From: Amaranthus tricolor
Lineage: Eukaryota > Streptophyta > Magnoliopsida > Caryophyllales > Amaranthaceae
Reading direction: 5' to 3'
DNA: 64,000 nucleotides
NCBI RefSeq assembly: GCF_026212465.1
Contig: NC_080048.1
Span: 38,915,875 to 38,979,874, forward strand
Positions within the stretch are counted from its first letter, which is position 1, and each line of letters opens with the position of its first letter. Below the pieces are notes generated by a model. The model saw only the letters and a list, made by a program, of their open reading frames with translations. It did no database searches and was not told where the DNA came from. The translations under genes and the position numbers were made by a program. This document shows positions 24,188 to 36,505 of this stretch, in pieces.

Positions 24188-26155
24188 TGTTGGTTAATTT
24201 TCAAAGTTGATCACCATAGAATTATCCAAAATTTATGATTTTTTTAATAATTTTTGTTTATAACAAGGTTGCTCACAATATATATGTGGGTGGCAAGGTA
24301 TGTCACAATGTTGCTATTTATCAACCTCTTTGGAAGAGACTTGAGATATATGATGTGTTATACTCATCATGTTTCGTTAGGCATATGTCATTTTCTTTCT
24401 TAAAGTAAAATAACATAAATATGTAAAAATGTATATATTGCTAATAATATATCCCCGTTTAATTGTCAGTATTAGGTGATGGTGTAAGAATACTTTGTAT
24501 TTAAATTTTTATAAAGACATAATAAATGATGAAATTTTGATCATAAGACAATTTTTTACTCTAACTTTTTCGAGTCACTAGTACACATGGGTATGGCTTG
24601 GGTCGACATGCAGATGGCACAGGCACACCCCAACCACCGCAGTGAGCCACAAAAGGGGTATAGTTAGTTAGTTACACATGAACCTGTATGAATGACTCCT
24701 CAAACTTGTCATTTTATAAACATTTTTGTTAAAAAAATAAAAATTATATAAATTAGTGTCACAGACCATTGTTTGAGGCCGACGCGATTCATTACTATGC
24801 AAAGCCACTAATCTCTCTGTATGCGTTTCCTCTTATTCACATCAGCTTTTTGTTTGGAAATTTGATATTAAAAATTTATCCCATCAATGAGAAAAAAAGT
24901 TTTCTCGGCACTTCTTAAATACTACTGATATATGTAAATTAGAAATAAATTTTGAAGCGTGTTAAAATATAGCTAAATAAATGTCTAATTAGAGTATAAA
25001 ATAAAATTTTATGACCATTAGTATATTTGTTTGGTGAACAAAGTTATTCCATTAATATTTTCAATTTATGAGTGTTAAAATTGTTTTTTTAAAATTTTCA
25101 ATTTTTCCTACCAATAAAATCAATCAAAATTTAAGAAAAAAACTCAACATATGAAATATTTCCACCATTGCAATTTGCAAATGGTCTTATGACACGGATG
25201 GCAAAACACATAGCCGCTTCAACATGGCTCACCGCTCATGGGTTCAGACAGCTCATATCGAATGAGTTAGTACAGACAGCTCATAACATCTCCGCGTCTG
25301 CAAAAGCCCACTCTTTTCTCCACGCACATTGCAGATGAGAGAGACTGAGACAAACAACTCTCAAATGTCAATTATGTTTAGATCTATCACTTGACGAATA
25401 AAAATTAATAAATTCTTTAAATTTTATGTGCCATTTTAAAAATTATAATATTTTTTTAATAATTTTGTATCTTTTAACATTTAATATATCACGTAATTTA
25501 ATATTGAGGCCTTTAATTTTTTGAGGCCCTATGCGGTTGAACATGTTGAACATATAAAAAGCTTATATACTCATAATATGTATGACTGAAACCTATATAT
25601 GAGACGCGTCTCTCGATGAAACTGTCTCATACAATAATTTATGTTCTGTTTATTACTGCTTTCGGCTCCCTCTATCTTGTCAAAATTGTCTCACACACAT
25701 TAATAAAAACACGATAAATTGTTTTGTAAAAAAATGAGTGAGTAAAATGAAAATATAAATTTAATATGCAAAAGAGAAGTAAAGAAAAAAATGAATTAAA
25801 GCAAAAAAAAATAAAATGAAGCAAATTTAATAGTAAAAATTAAAATTAAATTTTTAGAATAGAGGGAGAGAATAGTAAATTTAATGCCTCTATTCCCATT
25901 CAAATTGTTCTGAATCTATCTTTGAATATGATTATTTGATTCATTGAGCTGATTTCAAATGAGGTATTTTAGCTAGGTTTAGAAGTAAATTTTATATTTA
26001 TATTAATTTTGTATAATTATATTTATAAATTTATTTTAATATCGTGTAAATATCTAATTGTTGGATCTTCTTAAACACTTATAACACCATTACTTTTATT
26101 TTTATATTTTCTCTAATATCTTTAAATATCATATTACTTTTAACCTATTATATAC

Positions 26156-26404
26156 TTTCTCTATTCCACTGAAAACGAGACATTTACTTTTTGATACTAT
26201 CCACCTATATTACTCATAATTTGTGTTTTATTTTTAATCTATAACTCAAAACATAGTCAAGTTAAATCTTGTTTGATTCATCTAAATATAAAGATTAATA
26301 ATATACACTTTTATAATATTTCGTTACGTATAATAAAAAAATATTAAATAAATACATTAAAGAGCTTAAAAAAACATAAATATCCTCTTTTCAGTGGGAA
26401 TGAA
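26156..26404. mobile_element. Stowaway-like foldback element
   Basis: Left 'tctattccactgaaaacgag' and right 'cctcttttcagtgggaatga' are approximate reverse complements (ATTCC/CCACTGAAAA core). Size of about 250 bp and CTCT/TTCC-type ends fit Stowaway MITEs. Exact ends are uncertain. Confidence 0.45.
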
Positions 26405-27669
26405 AGGGAAAGGAAATGAACAGACTCAATTCTTTTTATTGTTGTTTGTTTCCCACTTTTTATCATTCCATTTCTCTTTTTTAATTTTTGGGTATACCCA
26501 ATTTTGGGCCACACTCATTTCCCACCCTCTCCAAGACTTTTCCATTCCCATTCCCCACTTCATTACCCATCACTTTCTCTTTCTCCTCTCAAACCCTAAA
26601 GAAAATAAAATAAATAAAAATAATAATAATAATAATAATAAATAATATAGTAATAATAATTATAAAAAAAAAATCAGAAATTTTAAAAAAAAAATAAAAA
26701 TAAAAATAACTCCCCATTAACAAATAACTTCCCACTTCTCCCTCTAAATCTTATAACTAACCTCACTTACCTACTATAAATTAAACCAATTACCCTTAAT
26801 TCATTCACATTAGTACTCACACTTTTTTTTTCTCCTACAAATTACTTCCTCCATCTTGCAATTGTTTAAAATTTAATCAAGAAAAGATAAGATTTTGATA
26901 TTAAAGGTATGATTTTGAATTAGGTGTTGTTCACAAACTACTACTTTTGGCATGAATTTTATCTAGAAAGGACTATCGGCAAAGACTTGGGTTTTACTAG
27001 AACACTTTTGGTATGAATTTTGATCTAAAAGAAAGTGATTATTTGGATTTGTAATCAATGGAGCTAGAAAGATATTATTTAGAGTTATGTTTTTTTTCTT
27101 CATATAATAACTAGTTATTTTTGGAAAAAATATAAAAGAATTTAAATTTTTATAATTTGATTCCTTGACTTGAACCAAACAGTCACAGTTTGTTCTGTTT
27201 CCTGAACACAGTCAAACAATTAGGCTAAATTAGGGGAATCTATTCATTTCTCCTTCATTCCCTATCCTCATTTCATTCCGATTTCCTTGTGCGAACCAAA
27301 TGGCGTGTGAAAAATTAATACGGTTAAACTCAATGAAAATGTTACTACCGACAATTACTTAAAACCCCAATTAATTTCATAATTCCGTATCCGCGCCTCT
27401 GCTTTCTTCATTGTTAAGCCATGATATACTCCATTAAATAACCAAACAAAATTCTAAAAAGCAAAAAAAAAAAAAAAAAAGAAAAAGAAAAGCAGAGCGT
27501 ATAATTCATAATCATACCCATCTTTTCTTTAAACCATCATACAATAATGTAAGATCTGTATGTAATTTACTTAACATACAAGTTCTTTAATTCTTTTTCT
27601 ACTTCCTTCTTCATTTTCCCACATTTTTGTATAATAATTTCAAGTTTGAATAGTGATTAATTGAACGAA

Positions 27670-28353
27670 ATGAAGGATTTGAAGAAGAATAGTGTGTATT
27701 TTCTGGTATTTTTGTTGATTATAATGTTGGGTAGAAGTAATGGAGAAAGCCCATATAGATTTTTTAATTGGAATGTTACTTATGCTGATATTTATCCTCT
27801 GGGTGTCAAACAAAAGGTACTCTTTCTTCAACTTCTTCTTCCTATTCTGCCATTAAATTTATTCCCATGTTATTTACTGGAATAAAATGACAAATTACAT
27901 TATTATATTTTGTGGGTTTTTTTTTCTTTTAATCCGTTTTTTTCTAATAGAGCCAAAATTCATTTTTATTGGTTTATGACGGTGAGTGTTTGGTAAAATA
28001 GTTTATTGAGTTATTTAGCCAACATATCTAATGCGTCTCTCGAAGTGAACGTCTCTCGCACCGATTTTTGTTAAACCATTTAGGTTATTTAGATACAAAT
28101 AGATACTTTGATGGTCTTATTATTTAATATTAGTGTTTTAGTAAATTAGCTAATTACTTGTATTTGGTAAATTATTTGTTTGAAATAAATTTGTTTCATG
28201 AATTAACTAGTTTTGAATTTATTTTCACCGTTTTGTTTAAGAGGTGATTTTGGTAAATAACAGTGATTCGTAAAATTAATAAATTTCTTTATGTGTTAGA
28301 ATTCAATACTTGAGTATTTTGTGATTTTAATTTACTATTTTATTTTATTTATT

Positions 28354-28398
<45 letters not shown>

Positions 28399-31300
28399 GT
28401 CATTTATGGTGATTGATTAGAAATGTATGAGATGGTGAAATCTGTTGATGAAATCTACTAGTGTTATAAAATTGTAATAGTAAAATGACTTATGGATTGG
28501 CCTATTAGTCCAATGTGGGTTGGATTCTCACCGCCTCTAAAACTTACTTGTAGGGGATTATCTTTAAAAGAATACACCTTTCTATTTAATTTGTTTCTTA
28601 TTCATTAGTTAAAATAGTATTTCTAAATTTAATATTAATAATCTTTGCATTGAAACGAATCATTGAGATTTCACTAGACTATGATTTAACTAATCACAGA
28701 CTAAGAATAATGAATAAATAGTATAATATTCCTAACGTTGCGAGTAATTCGATATTCCTAACGTTGCGAGTAATTCGAAACGGTGGAAGTATAACAAAGT
28801 GAGATTTTGATACTTCTATATTTTATAATTTTATTGTTATTTGATCTATATATGATTAAATATATTCATTGACAAATTCAAAAAGTCGACAATAATAGCC
28901 TTATAGTGAGATGATCTCATACAAGACGCATTTTAATAGTAAATAAAAGAGAGTAAATTTTATATAATTACTTGTCATAACGACCATCTAACCCTCCAAA
29001 CCATACCTTGAGAGAGCCGTAGCGGCCTAAATACACATTTAGACTTCATGCATTTGTGTGTGAGTAAAATGGTGGAATTTTATTCTTTAATCAGCTTGAA
29101 ATAAGGAGGTGATGAAATCCCCTTTCTTTTAGGTTTTACTGTTTCTTAATATGAAGCATGGAGTCAAAGTTTTAATTAAATACTAATATTTTTGTTGGTA
29201 GTTATTGGGTATAATCTAATAAATGGGTATGTTGAAACAGGGGATTTTAATAAATGGGCAATTTCCAGGACCACCCATTGAAGCAGTCACTAACGACAAT
29301 TTAATCATCAGTGTCTTTAATTCCTTGGATGAACCTTTTCTCCTCTCTTGGTACCTTTTTCTGCTTTCCATTCCTTTTTTTTCTTTTCTTTTGACTGAGA
29401 TGAGACTTTTTCGTTACTATTTGAATTGGAAAACATTGTCTAAAATCAATCTGGATTCTTTAGACATTTTATGCATATATATTTTAAAAAATACTAATAA
29501 AATAACGATAAACAGTAAATATGTTTGTAATCCAAGAGTTGTTGTTTTGAACACAAAATGTTGTATGAGGCAGTCTTATTATGGGACGCACCCTATTTAT
29601 GAGTTAAATATACAAATTAAAATAGTTTATGATGATACATGCTCCTTGTTAAGAGGTCGTCTCATCGATTTTAGGTGGGAGTCAATTAATGTCATTGGGG
29701 TGATAAATGAAAAATATATGAGTTGGTTACTTGGTTACGAGTTTGAATCTCATCCATTTGTTTATTCATTTCAAGTAAAATATATAGCGGTAGGTATGAT
29801 GAGGGTGTGAGTTACATCTACACGAGAGCTCATGGTCCTATAACGTAAATAAACACTGATATTAAAACGAACCTTTGAACACAAAATCTCTTGTGCTAAA
29901 ATGGTGCAATCTACATGAAGCGAATTTTATTTTTACATTTTTGCTATAGATTATAAGAGTAGATCAAAATCTAACATTTGTGGAGGATTTCTTCAATTAT
30001 GAATAACTAGGAATGGCATACAACAAAGAAGAAATTCATGGCAGGATGGTGTATATGGAACCAACTGTCCCATTCCTCCTGGAAAGAACTTTACATATGT
30101 CCTCCAAGTTAAGGATCAAATTGGTAGCTACTTTTATTTCCCATCGCTTGCTTTCCACAAAGCTGCTGGAGGTTATGGTGGCATCAGGATCGATAGCAGA
30201 CCTTTGATACCTGTTCCTTACGCTCCCCCGGCTGGTGACTTCACTGTTCTTGCCGGAGACTGGTATAAAATGAATCACACTGTAAGTGGGTTTGTTTGAG
30301 TTAATGGTTTACGGGTTTAAAGAACAGCCCTGACGTTTTCGTGTACTAAAATTGTTTATTCTGACCGAATGTGCAGGATTTACGAGCAACCTTGGACAGT
30401 GGACATGATTTGCCTTTCCCTGATGGACTTATCATCAATGGCCGCGGATCAAATGGATATACTTTCACTGTGGATCAAGGTACTCGGTTTAGAAGCAAAA
30501 TCGATACATTTGTGAACTCATTTGTGTTAACTTGTCATTTGAGCCTTATTTTAGCTGATCTTGTCGGGGAAGAATCTTGGCTCACGCCTGCCTAGGCCTT
30601 GGCCCGAGTCATTTGATTAGAATTTTAATTAATATTATAGATACTCTCCTATGAGATGGCCTTAGCCGTGCAACTGACCTAGGCCCATTAATTTTTTAAA
30701 AATATTCTGACATACTATTTTTAAGAAATCCAATTTTAAGACTTAAAAGCTCAATTTCAAAGTTTTTAATATCAACTATAGTGTTTTAGTCATTCCACTT
30801 TAAAGTTGAAATGAGAATTCTAAGTCTTACAATTGGTCTTTTAAGTCTTAAAATTGGCTTTTTAAGTATTGAAATTGACTTTTTAAGTCATAGAACTGTC
30901 CAATTCCATGATTTAAAATGTCAATCTCAAATTCTTGAAATTGGTCTTTTAAGTCTTCGAATTGGTCTTTTAACTTTTGAAATTGATATTATAATTTGTG
31001 AAATTGGTAAAAAAATATACACAATTGGGCCGACCCAATAAGACAGTCTCACCCAAGTTTTTGTGTTAATATTAAATTGTTGAACAGTTGAATTGGTTCT
31101 ATACATGTGTAGATAAGTGTTTATTAGTCCATCCTATGCTAGTTTGTTTAGATGATGGTTGATTGTTTGGTGACAGGAAAAACATACAGATTTAGGATAT
31201 CGAATGTTGGGATATCGACATCAATCAATTTTAGGATTCAAGGACACGATTTGATACTCGTGGAGTCAGAGGGAGATCACACCCTTCAGAACACTTATTC

Positions 31301-33117
31301 ATCCCTTGATGTTCATTTGGGACAATCATACACTATTCTTGTTACAATGGATCAACCTCCGCAGGACTACTACATCGTCGTTTCAACCCGTTTCACCTCT
31401 CAAGTACTTACTACCACCTCTACTCTTCATTATAGTAACTCAGCTACGGGTGTTTCTGGCGATCCTCCTGGTGGGCCCACGACTCAGATTGATTGGTCTC
31501 TTAACCAGGCCAGATCCGTCAGGTATACTCTGACTTTCTATTGTATTTGGTACCAAATGTCAATCGGAAATCACTATTTTGTTCATTAAGGGTAAGATTG
31601 TGTTATTGTGTACATCTACCCCCCAAACCCCAGTAGGTCGGGGCCATCTAATGGCACCGGGGTAATGGAATGAAGTTCTTGCTAATAAATTTTGAACCGT
31701 GAATCATAATGTCTATTGTGGAGAAGCTAACGCCTTCTTCGTTTTACTTTTCAAAACGAGAATAGGCAAAATCTGACAGCCAGTGGACCGAGGCCTAACC
31801 CTCAAGGTTCCTACCACTATGGGATGATCAACACAACGCGTACCATCCGATTAGCAAATTCTGCTCCAGTGATAAATGGGAAGCAGAGATATGCAGTAAA
31901 TGGTGTATCTTTCATCCCAGCAGACACACCATTGAAGCTTGCTGACTACTTCAAGATTCCAGGTGTTTTCAGTCTCGGAAGCATCTCAGACAGTCCTAAT
32001 TCCGGTGGTGCATATCTGCAGACGTCTGTGATGGCTGCTGATTACCGAGCATTTGTTGAAATCGTGTTTGAAAATCCCGAAGATACTGTCCAGTCTTGGC
32101 ATATTGATGGCCATGTTCTCTTTGTTGTCGGGTACTAAATTTCATACAAGTTCTGTTTTGTTAGTACCACGAGCCTTATACATTACACAGTGTCACAGTT
32201 TAATCTAATCTCCGCTTTATTTGAATTGAAACAGAATGGATGGAGGACAATGGTCGCCTGATAGAAGATCGAGTTATAATCTAAGAGATGCAATTTCAAG
32301 ATGCAGTGTGCAGGTACCAACCCGTTTAAAATCTTAAACTGATGGCCCAATATATGTTATATATGTCAAGGAACTAACTCAACTAAAAGCTTAAGCTGAT
32401 AGTTGAGGTCCTAGGATATGATATATACTCTAACACGCCCCCTTACACGAGAGCCCTTTGGGTTAAAGTGTGGATGCAACACAAACCCTTTTCACGTTGA
32501 GGGGTGGTTGAGATTCGAAACCGTGATCTCTTGCCATGTTAGCTCTGATATCATGTCAAGGAACCAACTCAACCAAAGCTTAAGCTGATGGTTGAGGCCC
32601 TAGGAAAGTTATATACTCTAACAATATACTATATCACGCTTCCTTACACGAGAGCTCTTTGGGCTACAAGTGTAGATACAATATAAATCTCCACCGCGCT
32701 TACCACCTAGAATTCTACTTGAATGGAAGGGTGAATGAGATTCTAACCCATGAGGCCATGACATGGGCTCTGACACCATATCAAGGATTTCTGTCCAACC
32801 AAAAGCTTAAGCTGATGGTCGTACTTGTAGACCCGTGTAGACCTAAACCAAAATGGGTGATATTTGTTCTTTGTGCACAAAAACAGGTCTACCCGAATTC
32901 ATGGACTGCAGTATATATGCCTCTAGACAATGTAGGAATGTGGAATATAAGATCCGAAAACTGGGCGCGACAGTACTTGGGTCAACAATTCTATCTTAGA
33001 GTGAATTCACCTGCCAATTCATGGAGAGACGAATATCCGATTCCTAGCAATGCGCTTCTCTGTGGTCAAGCCGCAGGGCGCTCAACAAGGCTCTACACTT
33101 CCAAAATGCTGCCATGA
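27670..33117 (+). CDS. SKU5-similar (SKS) multicopper-oxidase-like protein
   Basis: Exons 27670-27816, 29241-29350, 30011-30281, 30377-30479, 31177-31522, 31766-32131, 32235-32313 and 32887-33117 total 1653 nt, 550 aa, with all phases consistent. A signal peptide (VYFLVFLLIIMLGRSNG) leads into YRFFNWNVTYADIYPLG. Three cupredoxin domains follow: ILINGQFPGPPIEAV, DGVYGTNCPIPPGKNFTYVL and GSYFYFPSLAFHKAAGGYGG; then GKTYRFRISNVGISTSINFR; then GSYHYGMINTTRTIRL to GMWNIRSENWARQYLGQQFY. Copper sites of true oxidases are lost: LLSWNGIQ replaces the HWHG-type motif and WNIRSENWA replaces the HCH motif. It is therefore probably a non-catalytic apoplastic/cell-surface protein, like SKU5 relatives acting in directional growth, pollen tubes or wall assembly. 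There is no hydrophobic C-terminal tail, so a GPI anchor is unlikely. Start is the ATG at 27670. Confidence 0.92.
28324..28398. repeat. (ATTT)n/(ATT)n microsatellite
   Basis: Tetranucleotide then trinucleotide run in intron 1 of the SKS gene. Confidence 0.85.
28726..28777 (+). repeat. 26-bp tandem duplication
   Basis: A unit starting atattcctaacgttgcgagt is present twice head to tail with no mismatch (28726-28751, 28752-28777). It lies in SKS intron 1. Confidence 0.9.
29690..29850 (+). mobile_element. Partial SINE-like copy in SKS intron 2
   Basis: Contains 'gttacgagtttgaatctcat' (eroded box B), 'atttcaagtaaaatat' and 'tctacacgagagctcatgg', in the order seen in the other copies. The 5' part is missing. 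Confidence 0.45.
30710..31030 (+). repeat. Degenerate minisatellite in SKS intron 4
   Basis: About ten diverged copies of a unit of about 20-25 bp resembling ttttaagtcttaaaattggt. The period is irregular and some copies are broken. A run of LLSLKIG-like residues on translation is a by-product. Confidence 0.7.
31600..31672 (-). repeat. SINE/RTE 3'-end-like repeat, reversed, in SKS intron 5
   Basis: Includes 'tgtacatctaccccccaaac' and 'gtaggtcggggccatctaat', the reverse-strand form of the common plant tail also suspected at 12043 and 53735. Confidence 0.4.
32348..32637 (-). mobile_element. SINE-like copy, reversed, in SKS intron 7
   Basis: Read on the minus strand it gives 'tggttgagttggttccttga' (box A-like) and 'cacggtttcgaatctcaacc' (box B-like), as at 10787-11076. 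Direct repeats around 'aactcaaccaaagcttaagc' bracket it. Confidence 0.6.
32638..32830 (-). mobile_element. Second reversed SINE-like copy, truncated
   Basis: Lies head to tail with the preceding copy: 'cttacacgagagctctttgg', then 'gagattctaacccatgaggc' and 'accaaaagcttaagctgatgg'. Two consecutive copies in one intron suggest tandem duplication or repeated insertion at one site. Confidence 0.5.
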
Positions 33118-34504
33118 GCCTATAACTGTCACCAGCTGAAAGTAAAGTGACTACATATATGTATGGATCTTTATTGATTCATAGGCTTTTATACTACTTC
33201 CTTACTTTTGTTAGTCTTCAAGTCTATGGTATTATACTGCCTCTGCCCAGATTTAGCTGCCAGATTATTGACTAAATTATTCTATAGATGTTTCAATTAT
33301 ATTTGATTGAGGAAGAAAATCGGATGCAGGAGTGATTTTTCAATAGTTTATTTTGGAGAAATCCACATTAATAATCTAATATTTTGTTCGGTTTTGTCAA
33401 TAATCCACCTTAAGATTATTTTCTAATAACTTAACATGTCTTTAGTTTGATGTGAATAATTCAAATTTTGTCTTAGTTTGCTAGCAGACTGACAGCATAC
33501 CCTATTATTATCTATTATTAGTAATATGATATGTTGTGGAAAAATGTATGACAAAGGTTAGATTATTAGAAAATAATTCAAATATGAGATTATTCACTGC
33601 AGATGGATGAGAGGTTGGATTATTAATATTAATGTTAATTTATCCTAGTTTTTTTTACTATTTATAATCACAAAAACTTGTATGTGGCTGCCTCGTGTGT
33701 ACGACCAAAAAATTTTATACTTGCCGAATCCAAGTCTTAAAACATTCATTTCAAGACTTAAAAAATCAAATTTGTAAATTTAACCATATTTTTGGTTTAG
33801 TTTATAATGTTAAATTTGACTTATTTCTATTGTTGGTTATGACTACCGTAATCTCTTCTATAATTTTCATTCAAACAAATAACTTACTTTTTTTTATCGT
33901 AGTCATATAATTCTTTTATTTTTCATAAAATATTCCTTTTATTAATTTCAACATTTTATTCACTGTGCTTGATAATAAAAAAATATCCATTAATGTGATT
34001 TCTTAGTTTATATCATAAAGTGCCTTGAAAAATCTTCATTAAAAGACGGACATTTTTAAATAAGATCAAAAGAGATACCATGTTTATATTATAATTTATA
34101 AGTGATAGCTATGTCTAAATATTCGCAATTAAGATCTTTAAGATAATTGAAATTATATTATGTTCTTTTGATTAAATGGTAGGTTGAGATTATTTAAGTT
34201 GCCTAATTTATATTAGAATAACCAAAAGTTCTTGTAATAATTCTTTGATGAATATTATAGGATTTGATGATATTGTAGTTTATATTGAGAAATCTAGATT
34301 GACCATATCCAAAATCCAATTATATATTATAGTAATTAATTTATTTAAATACAAGATTAGAATAATGATTTGATTTTGTACACCTTATGAACAAATTCTT
34401 GCTATACTAACAATAAACCACTATAAATAGACATAAATAAAAAAAATAGAAAAATACAAAATATAAAAACAGGAAGGTAGCTGTAAGAAAATTTATAAGT
34501 AATA
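33118..34504. other. Intergenic spacer between SKS and defensin-like genes
   Basis: AT-rich. Nothing recognisable apart from the putative TATA box at 34421. Confidence 0.5.
34421..34430 (+). promoter_or_regulatory. Probable TATA box of the defensin-like gene
   Basis: CTATAAATAG is a near-ideal plant TATA element, 84 bp upstream of the ATG at 34505. Confidence 0.6.
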
Positions 34505-35699
34505 ATGGAAGGAAAGCATATTTGTACTTCTAAAATGGTTTTTGTTTTGTTTTTGATGTCCATCATCCTCAACTCTTCCCATGCAAGAAGTAAGTCTTCT
34601 CTTCTTCCTAAAGTGTGTGATCTCTCTAACTTTATATGTATATATTTTTTTTTATAATGAACCTTTAGTATAAAATGAAATAATTTATTTTGAGCATTTT
34701 AGTATTACTTAATAACATAATTATTTAAAAATGTTCTTAAAAAATGGGGAAATTTGCACTAAAATCAATGATGAATTGATTCAAATATTTAAAGTTAAAT
34801 TGAAAAGTTTTAGTCACTTGTGAAATGTCAACAACCAAATTCTTAAATTAAATTGTTTCATCCTATGTTTCTAAGTTACCTCAGAGTTCCTAAAAATTAA
34901 TTTTAAATAAAATTTCCCATTAATTTCTTAATATTTGAGATAATATTCATGTTAATTCGTTCTTAAACTACAATCAAATTACATATTCTTATATAAGATG
35001 GTCTCACCATAAGATAACTCTTATATAGGTTGAATAAATCAACTAACAAATTATTAACATATGGATTCCTTATTTTGAGATTGTTTCGCTAAAAAACGGT
35101 TTCTCACAAGAGTAGCTCCAATTAAATTGATTCAACATATAGTGAACTCATCACTTCTTCACACATTTAATACTTCTAAGAAACAAAGAAACCTTTTTAA
35201 TTAGGGGTTAATTTCTATGTAAATTTATCATTTTATTTTTACTATTTTTATTTTTAGCAATAATTTCACTCCTTTTTTTATTCTCGTTCACATATTTATT
35301 CTCCCCTCATCTCATCAAGTCATTTCTTTCTTATAGTTTTATTTTATCTTAATTCTCAAACTATAGATTAATGACAATTAGAAAGTAGATAGCGTGATTT
35401 CATGAGGATAATAGAGGGAATATCTTGCATATAATATTTATATTATTGTTGCATAATTTTTATGAAAATAATTAAATATTGATGCAGGAGTCAGTGATCA
35501 ATCAGATTGCAAATTTGTAGAAAGTGCATGCAAAATTAAAAGTGATGATTGTGTGAAGATATGTGGTTATGAAGGCCACGATCCCAATATGGCATTATGT
35601 GAACCTAATGGACTTGGTGGAACACATTGTTGTTGCATAATTAGTAATAATTTCCAAGAAAAATTACAAAAATTCAAAAATTATTTAGATAATTTTTGA
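34505..35699 (+). CDS. Defensin-like (DEFL) secreted cysteine-rich peptide
   Basis: Exon 1 (34505-34589) encodes a signal peptide, MVFVLFLMSIILNSSHAR, after a ten-residue leader. Exon 2 (35488-35699) encodes the mature part. They join within an Arg codon (A + GA) to give 98 aa. The mature peptide has eight cysteines spaced DC...AC...DC...IC...LC...HCCC. One intron after the signal peptide and a terminal Cys cluster are typical of plant defensin-like/LCR peptides, which act in antimicrobial defence or in reproductive signalling. A basic, amphipathic tail of about 20 residues after the last Cys (EKLQKFKNYL) is longer than usual. Which DEFL subgroup it belongs to, and its target, are unknown. 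It is too short for default ORF cut-offs and was found by joining the two exons. Confidence 0.78.
34985..35120. mobile_element. Degenerate AGACGGTCTC-family MITE in the DEFL intron
   Basis: Starts near 'cttatataagatggtctcac' and ends 'ggtttctcacaagagtagct', the same right end as the element at 4443-4582. Strongly decayed. Confidence 0.4.
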
Positions 35700-35944
35700 T
35701 ATAACTTTACTCGAGTTACCCAAAATTATTGCCAGTTTATCAAAGTCGATATGCTTCTACTTATGTCGTTAGAAAAAGCCGAGTTAATTGAATAATCATT
35801 CGATTTCATTTATGTATATTTACTTTTTTGTACGAATGGTACAAAATTCTTGTGACCGTATCTTGTAAGGATATGATTTCTTCCATCCCTTTTAGCTAGC
35901 CTTGTTGATACACAAAAGTTTTTCTAAGGTTTGAACAGCCAATC

Positions 35945-36275
35945 TCCTAAGAGACCGTCTTTATGAGAAACGTCTTTTAAACCCAGTCCATTAAAGCTTA
36001 ACGTCTACATACCGTATCCTTAATGCTTACTTGCAATTTCCTTAATCTTACTTCAGTGTCCATAGATGCTTACTTACAGTATCTTTAATGCCTACTTACA
36101 TCATCCTTAAATGCTTAGATCTTTAATGTATACTTATAATATCTTAAATGCCTATTTGAGATCTCCTAAAACCTCACCGAGTAAGCGTACTGAAATTATT
36201 CTACATTTTCCTTTTTTACAAAGAAAAATATAATTAACCAATCCAATTAAAGACGGTGTCTTCTCTCACAAGAAT
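35945..36275. mobile_element. AGACCGTCTT-ended element with internal short repeats
   Basis: Left 'ctaagagaccgtcttta' and right 'aaagacggtgtcttctctca' are roughly inverted. Inside, 35995-36150 has five to six loose copies of a unit of about 30 bp built on ttaatgcttactta. It stands between the convergent DEFL and AGPase genes. Confidence 0.45.
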
Positions 36276-36505
36276 TTGTGATATAATAATCTCAAAATTT
36301 TATTGGAAGATGTTATTATAAATTTCTACTAATCAAAACATCTTTACAATAACGTGGGCTCCAAATTATAGCACTACATGCAAAAGAATAAAGATCAAAT
36401 TATTTACATACATAGATTGAAGTGGTAGAAACTAGAGACGCTCTTAGTTGATCCTTGAACAGCTACAAGAAAATTAAGCGCCTTTTATTTGGTTTACCTG
36501 CGGTT

